Shown in pieces: positions 6,068 to 8,863 of a stretch of 8,863 bases of DNA. The DNA comes from an uncultured Gammaproteobacteria bacterium. Lineage in GTDB: Bacteria; Pseudomonadota; Gammaproteobacteria; Steroidobacterales; Woeseiaceae. A program made the position numbers and the translations under genes. The notes beneath the pieces are model-generated. The model was given only the letters and a program-made list of their open reading frames with translations. It was not told the DNA's origin and ran no database searches. The first letter of the stretch is position 1. Every line of letters begins with the position of its first letter. The stretch covers positions 1 through 8,863 of the forward strand of contig CALKYK010000552.1 of NCBI GenBank assembly GCA_938003715.1, given 5' to 3'.

Positions 6068-6158
6068 GCGCGAACCGGTCTCCGCTCCCCGAACCGGTGG
6101 AACCATAGCACGCGCAATACGGCTACAATACGCGCCTCGACGAAATGGCAGCGGACAC
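6068..6158. promoter_or_regulatory. Divergent regulatory region between the MFS and PQQ dehydrogenase genes
   Basis: These 91 bases must hold the promoters for both directions. Towards the PQQ gene there is TACAAT at 6124-6129 (5 of 6 to the -10 consensus, about 30 bases before the ATG) but no good -35, which would suit an activator-dependent promoter. Towards the MFS gene a weak TATGGT (6107-6102) can be read. Two copies of GAACCGGT sit between the candidate MFS start and the -35 zone of the PQQ gene. Confidence 0.5.
6072..6098 (+). repeat. Direct repeat GAACCGGT x2, candidate operator
   Basis: GAACCGGT occurs at 6072-6079 and 6091-6098, 19 bases start to start, near two helical turns. The core ACCGGT is palindromic. 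Further copies are AACCGGT at 3655-3661 in the other divergent promoter region and GAACCGGT at 8206-8213, just before the oxygenase gene. A rough estimate from base composition gives about one AACCGGT (both strands) per window by chance; five are seen, one of them inside the MFS coding region (5859-5865). Confidence 0.4.
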
Positions 6159-8222
6159 ATGCGACGCCGAATACTGCTGTTGTTCTTTTGTTTCCTGTAC
6201 GGACCCGCCGCGCTGCCGGCCGGCAACGTCACCGAAGCGCGGGTCATTGCCGAGGCGGCGAAAGGCGACAACTGGTTCGTCAAGGGCGGCAGCTTTCGCG
6301 GCGACCACTTCAGCCCGCTGTCCGACATCAATGACGAAAACGTCGATCGACTCGGCCTCGCCTGGGCCGTCGACATGCCGGTTCCCGACGGCATTTCCGC
6401 AACGCCGATCGTCGTCGACGGCGTCATTTACCTGTCCGGCGCGTTCTCGGTCGTATTCGCAGTCGATGCGGGCAGCGGCCGTACTCTCTGGAGCTACGAT
6501 CCCGAAGTCAAAGCCGCGTTCGCCGAGCGGCCCGGGCTGTCGTGGCTCGCGCGCGTCAACCGCGGCGTCGCCGTCTGGGACGGTCGTGTGTATGCGACCA
6601 CGGCCGACTGCCGGCTGATCGCGCTCGACGCGGCGACCGGGCGCGTCGAATGGACCCGCCGGACCTGCGACCCCGCACAGGGCTACGGCATCTCCGATTC
6701 CCCCTACGTCGGTGGCGGCAAGGTGTTCGTCGGCAACGCGGGGTCGGAGTCCGAGGAGAAGAACCGCGGCTATGTGTCCGCCTACGATGGGAAAAGCGGC
6801 GACCTCGCCTGGCGCTTCTATATCGTCCCGAGCGACAACCCGGAAGAAAACGACACGCCGGCGCTGAAGATGGCGGCGAAGACCTGGTCCGGCGACACGC
6901 TGGAAAAATTCGGCGGCGGCGGCAATAGCTGGAACGAGATGACCTACGACCCCGACTCGGACCTGCTGTTCTTCGGCACCTCGGGCGCGGTGCCGTACGT
7001 CTACGAACAGCGCACCCCCGGAGGCGGCGACAACCTGTTCCTGTCGTCGATCGTAGCGGTGCGCGCGAGCACCGGCGAGTACGTCTGGCACTACCAGACC
7101 GTGCCGCAGGACAGCTGGGACTACAACGCGACAATGAACATCGCGGTTGCCGAGCTGGAAATCGGCGGCGAACGCCGCGACGCGGTGCTCATTGCGCCGA
7201 AAAACGGATTCCACTACGCGCTCGACAAGCGCAGCGGCGAACTCCTGTCCGCGGGCAGGTTCGCGAAGGTCAACTGGGCGAGCCACATCAACATGGAAAC
7301 GGGGCGGCCGGTCTACGACGCCGCCGGCGAGTTCTGGAAGGCAGAGGTCGGCGAGACGGTGCTGGTATGGCCGAACATGTGGGGCGCGCACAGCTGGAAC
7401 CCGATGGCCTTTCACCCCGGGCTCGGCCTGTCCTACATCCCGGTCGTCGACGTGCCGTCCGTCGTTACGCCCGACGGCGAAGGCGGATACGACGACTACA
7501 ACCTGATGCTGACGGAAGTCGACGGCCGCCCGCACAGCCCCGGCAAGCTGGTGGCCATCGATGCGGCAACCGGCGCCGTGCGCTGGACCGTGCACCACGC
7601 CCTCGCCTGGAACGGCGGCGTGCTCGCAACGGCCGGCAACCTGGTGTTCCAGGGCAATGGCGAGGGTCGCTTCGAAGCCTATGCGGCCGACAGCGGCGAG
7701 CGGCTGTGGAGCGTCATCACCGGCTCGGCGATCAACGCGGCCCCGGTCAGCTACCGCCAAGACGGCACGCAGTACGTGCTGATTCCGATCGGCGCCTCTG
7801 GCGGCGTGCAGTTCTACTACCCGCAGATGCACCAGACCGACGACGCCAAGGGCCCGACCCGGCTGCTCGCATTCAGCCTCGGCGGTGAAGCGGACGTTCC
7901 GCTGCCATCAATCGCGCGGCGGCCGCTGCCGGAACAGCCGCAACTCGACGCCGACGCGGAAACCATCGCGACCGGCAAGGCCTACTACAACTGGATGTGC
8001 TCCGGCTGCCACGGCAAGGATGCCGTCGCGAGGGCCAACGGCTCCGTGCCCGACCTGCGCTGGTCGGACCAGGCGACGCACGAAGCGTGGCACGCAATCG
8101 TCGTCGGCGGGTCCAAGCGCATGAACGGCATGCCCTCCGTCGAAATCAGCATCGAGGAGTCGGAAGCGATCCGCGATTATGTCCTGTCACGTTCGCAGGC
8201 CCTGAGAACCGGTCAAGAATGA
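6159..8222 (+). CDS. PQQ-dependent quinohemoprotein dehydrogenase (type II alcohol dehydrogenase-like), periplasmic
   Basis: A 687-residue enzyme: signal peptide (cleavage near A21, ALPA/GN), eight-bladed PQQ beta-propeller (about 35-580) with W-motif repeats such as AVDAGSGRTLWSYD, and a C-terminal cytochrome c domain with heme site CSGCH (614-618) and likely axial Met658 (NGMPS). Active-site elements visible: Trp258 (GGGGNSWNEMTYDP) stacking on PQQ, catalytic Asp321 in DSWDYN, Lys348 (APKNGF) and candidate calcium Glu197. Position +2 from the catalytic Asp is Asn323, so the extra Asp of lanthanide enzymes is absent. Odd points: the vicinal Cys-Cys pair before VNRGVAVW is replaced by Trp129-Leu130, and the calcium Asn of the GTGNGSPW motif is Gly276 (GTSGAVPY). 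It would oxidise an alcohol or related group in the periplasm, passing electrons to the heme and respiratory chain. The ATG at 6159 is chosen because it begins the signal peptide; the frame is open upstream from 6009. Substrate unknown. Confidence 0.93.
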   Translation: MRRRILLLFFCFLYGPAALPAGNVTEARVIAEAAKGDNWFVKGGSFRGDHFSPLSDINDENVDRLGLAWAVDMPVPDGISATPIVVDGVIYLSGAFSVVFAVDAGSGRTLWSYDPEVKAAFAERPGLSWLARVNRGVAVWDGRVYATTADCRLIALDAATGRVEWTRRTCDPAQGYGISDSPYVGGGKVFVGNAGSESEEKNRGYVSAYDGKSGDLAWRFYIVPSDNPEENDTPALKMAAKTWSGDTLEKFGGGGNSWNEMTYDPDSDLLFFGTSGAVPYVYEQRTPGGGDNLFLSSIVAVRASTGEYVWHYQTVPQDSWDYNATMNIAVAELEIGGERRDAVLIAPKNGFHYALDKRSGELLSAGRFAKVNWASHINMETGRPVYDAAGEFWKAEVGETVLVWPNMWGAHSWNPMAFHPGLGLSYIPVVDVPSVVTPDGEGGYDDYNLMLTEVDGRPHSPGKLVAIDAATGAVRWTVHHALAWNGGVLATAGNLVFQGNGEGRFEAYAADSGERLWSVITGSAINAAPVSYRQDGTQYVLIPIGASGGVQFYYPQMHQTDDAKGPTRLLAFSLGGEADVPLPSIARRPLPEQPQLDADAETIATGKAYYNWMCSGCHGKDAVARANGSVPDLRWSDQATHEAWHAIVVGGSKRMNGMPSVEISIEESEAIRDYVLSRSQALRTGQE

Positions 8223-8226
8223 CGCC

Positions 8227-8863
8227 ATGAACATCGATACCCCGCTGCGCGAACTCGGCCCGATCGACATCGGCCCGCTGCGCGACGCGATCCTCGCCCA
8301 GGAAGACGTCGCGTGGAACGAGGACAAGTACCGCCAGGAAGAATTCGAGGTGCATCACGCGACGCAGTCGATCGTCGTTCTGTTCGTCGACCTCGACCGG
8401 TGGCCCGACATCGTCGTCAAGCAGGAGCCCGGCTGGCCGCGCCTCGCCGACACCGCGCTGCCGCTGATGAACCACATCGTCGAGACTTTCTATCCGCCCG
8501 GCGGCACCGTCATTCGCGCGATGGCGGCGAAGCTCCTGGCCGGCAACGTGATCACGCCGCACGTCGACAAGCACCCGTCGTTCCACGTCGGCCACCGCAT
8601 CCACATCCCGATCACAACCAACCCGCGCGTGCGTTTCATGATCGACGGCCGCCCCTACCAGTTCAAGGTCGGCGAAGCCTACGAGATCAACAATCAGCCG
8701 AGCCACTCGGTCATGAACAAGGGCGACGAGGATCGCATCACGTTCATCTTCGACTACGTACCGCCCGACCGGATCGCCGCACTCGGACGCACTTCCAGCG
8801 CGGCCTGCGCCCAGTCGTCACGTTGGCGGCGACCACCGGGTATGTCTTTCTTCCTCGAAAAGC
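8227..8863 (+). CDS. Aspartyl/asparaginyl beta-hydroxylase-like Fe(II)/2-oxoglutarate oxygenase (3' end outside window)
   Basis: An open frame of 212 codons reaches the window end without a stop. Residues about 85-176 carry the double-stranded beta-helix of PF05118: TPHVDKH (His112, Asp114, first metal ligands), GHRIHIPITTNPRVRFMIDG (122-141), GEAYEINNQPSHSV with distal His160, and Arg170 (EDRITF) expected to bind 2-oxoglutarate. Human AspH lacks the Asp ligand; here an HxD pair is present, although Asp114 may not be used. There is no signal peptide, so cytoplasmic. It starts 4 bases after the PQQ dehydrogenase stop, with no strong Shine-Dalgarno, and is probably co-transcribed with it. Members hydroxylate amino acids, peptides or small molecules; nothing here tells which. 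After about residue 183 the third-position G/C bias falls and the sequence stops resembling the family, so the C-terminus as read may be a poorly conserved tail or reflect a frame error. Confidence 0.85.
   Translation, partial: MNIDTPLRELGPIDIGPLRDAILAQEDVAWNEDKYRQEEFEVHHATQSIVVLFVDLDRWPDIVVKQEPGWPRLADTALPLMNHIVETFYPPGGTVIRAMAAKLLAGNVITPHVDKHPSFHVGHRIHIPITTNPRVRFMIDGRPYQFKVGEAYEINNQPSHSVMNKGDEDRITFIFDYVPPDRIAALGRTSSAACAQSSRWRRPPGMSFFLEK

Noticed and set aside
6123..7832. Minus-strand open frame of 569 codons opposite the PQQ dehydrogenase
   Set aside because: Antisense shadow; the plus strand shows the full dehydrogenase motif set.
8146..8706. Minus-strand open frame opposite the oxygenase
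   Set aside because: Antisense of a gene with clear PF05118 motifs; Val/Asp-rich shadow composition.
8754..8863. Minus-strand frame ending at 8754 that could be the end of a convergent gene
   Set aside because: Only about 36 codons visible, ordinary third-position use and no motif; cannot be told from chance.

Overview
The window is gene-dense, high-GC DNA (about two-thirds G+C by eye, strong G/C bias at third codon positions). It looks like a proteobacterial chromosome. Sec and lipoprotein signals together with a periplasmic PQQ/heme dehydrogenase point to a Gram-negative, and my best guess is an uncultured or environmental gammaproteobacterium. No RNA gene, insertion sequence, CRISPR array or stretch over 150 bases without a gene is visible.

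Layout. (1) Positions 3550 down to 1 on the minus strand form one very compact operon of six genes. Every junction is a 4-base overlap or a 1-base gap. The first three genes encode a three-subunit enzyme of the nitrile hydratase / thiocyanate hydrolase family in which the beta subunit is split into separate N-half and C-half genes, in the order N-half, C-half, alpha (gamma in thiocyanate hydrolase). An exported NodB-type polysaccharide deacetylase/amidohydrolase follows, then a right-handed beta-helix lipoprotein, and then the start of a second lipoprotein cut by the window edge. (2) A 148-base divergent promoter region (3551-3698) separates this operon from a fumarylacetoacetate hydrolase (FAH) family protein at 3699-4829, which unusually carries a Sec signal peptide. 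(3) An MFS transporter (6067 down to 4826) is convergent with the FAH gene, and their stop codons overlap. (4) A 91-base divergent region (6068-6158) holds a GAACCGGT direct repeat. It leads into a periplasmic PQQ-dependent quinohemoprotein dehydrogenase (6159-8222) and, 4 bases later, an aspartyl/asparaginyl beta-hydroxylase-like 2-oxoglutarate oxygenase (8227 to the window end).

How the genes may work together. Five of the ten products appear exported (deacetylase, beta-helix lipoprotein, its neighbour, FAH protein, PQQ dehydrogenase) and one is a transporter. This suggests a catabolic cluster that oxidises and hydrolyses a small organic compound in the periplasm, imports a product, and finishes with a cobalt hydratase/hydrolase in the cytoplasm. 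The substrate is not identifiable from sequence. Two details are most worth following up. First, the metal-site subunit has Arg three residues after the CTLCSC motif, where nitrile hydratases usually have Trp; this and the split beta gene order resemble thiocyanate hydrolase. Second, the PQQ enzyme lacks both the vicinal Cys-Cys pair and the usual calcium-ligand Asn.
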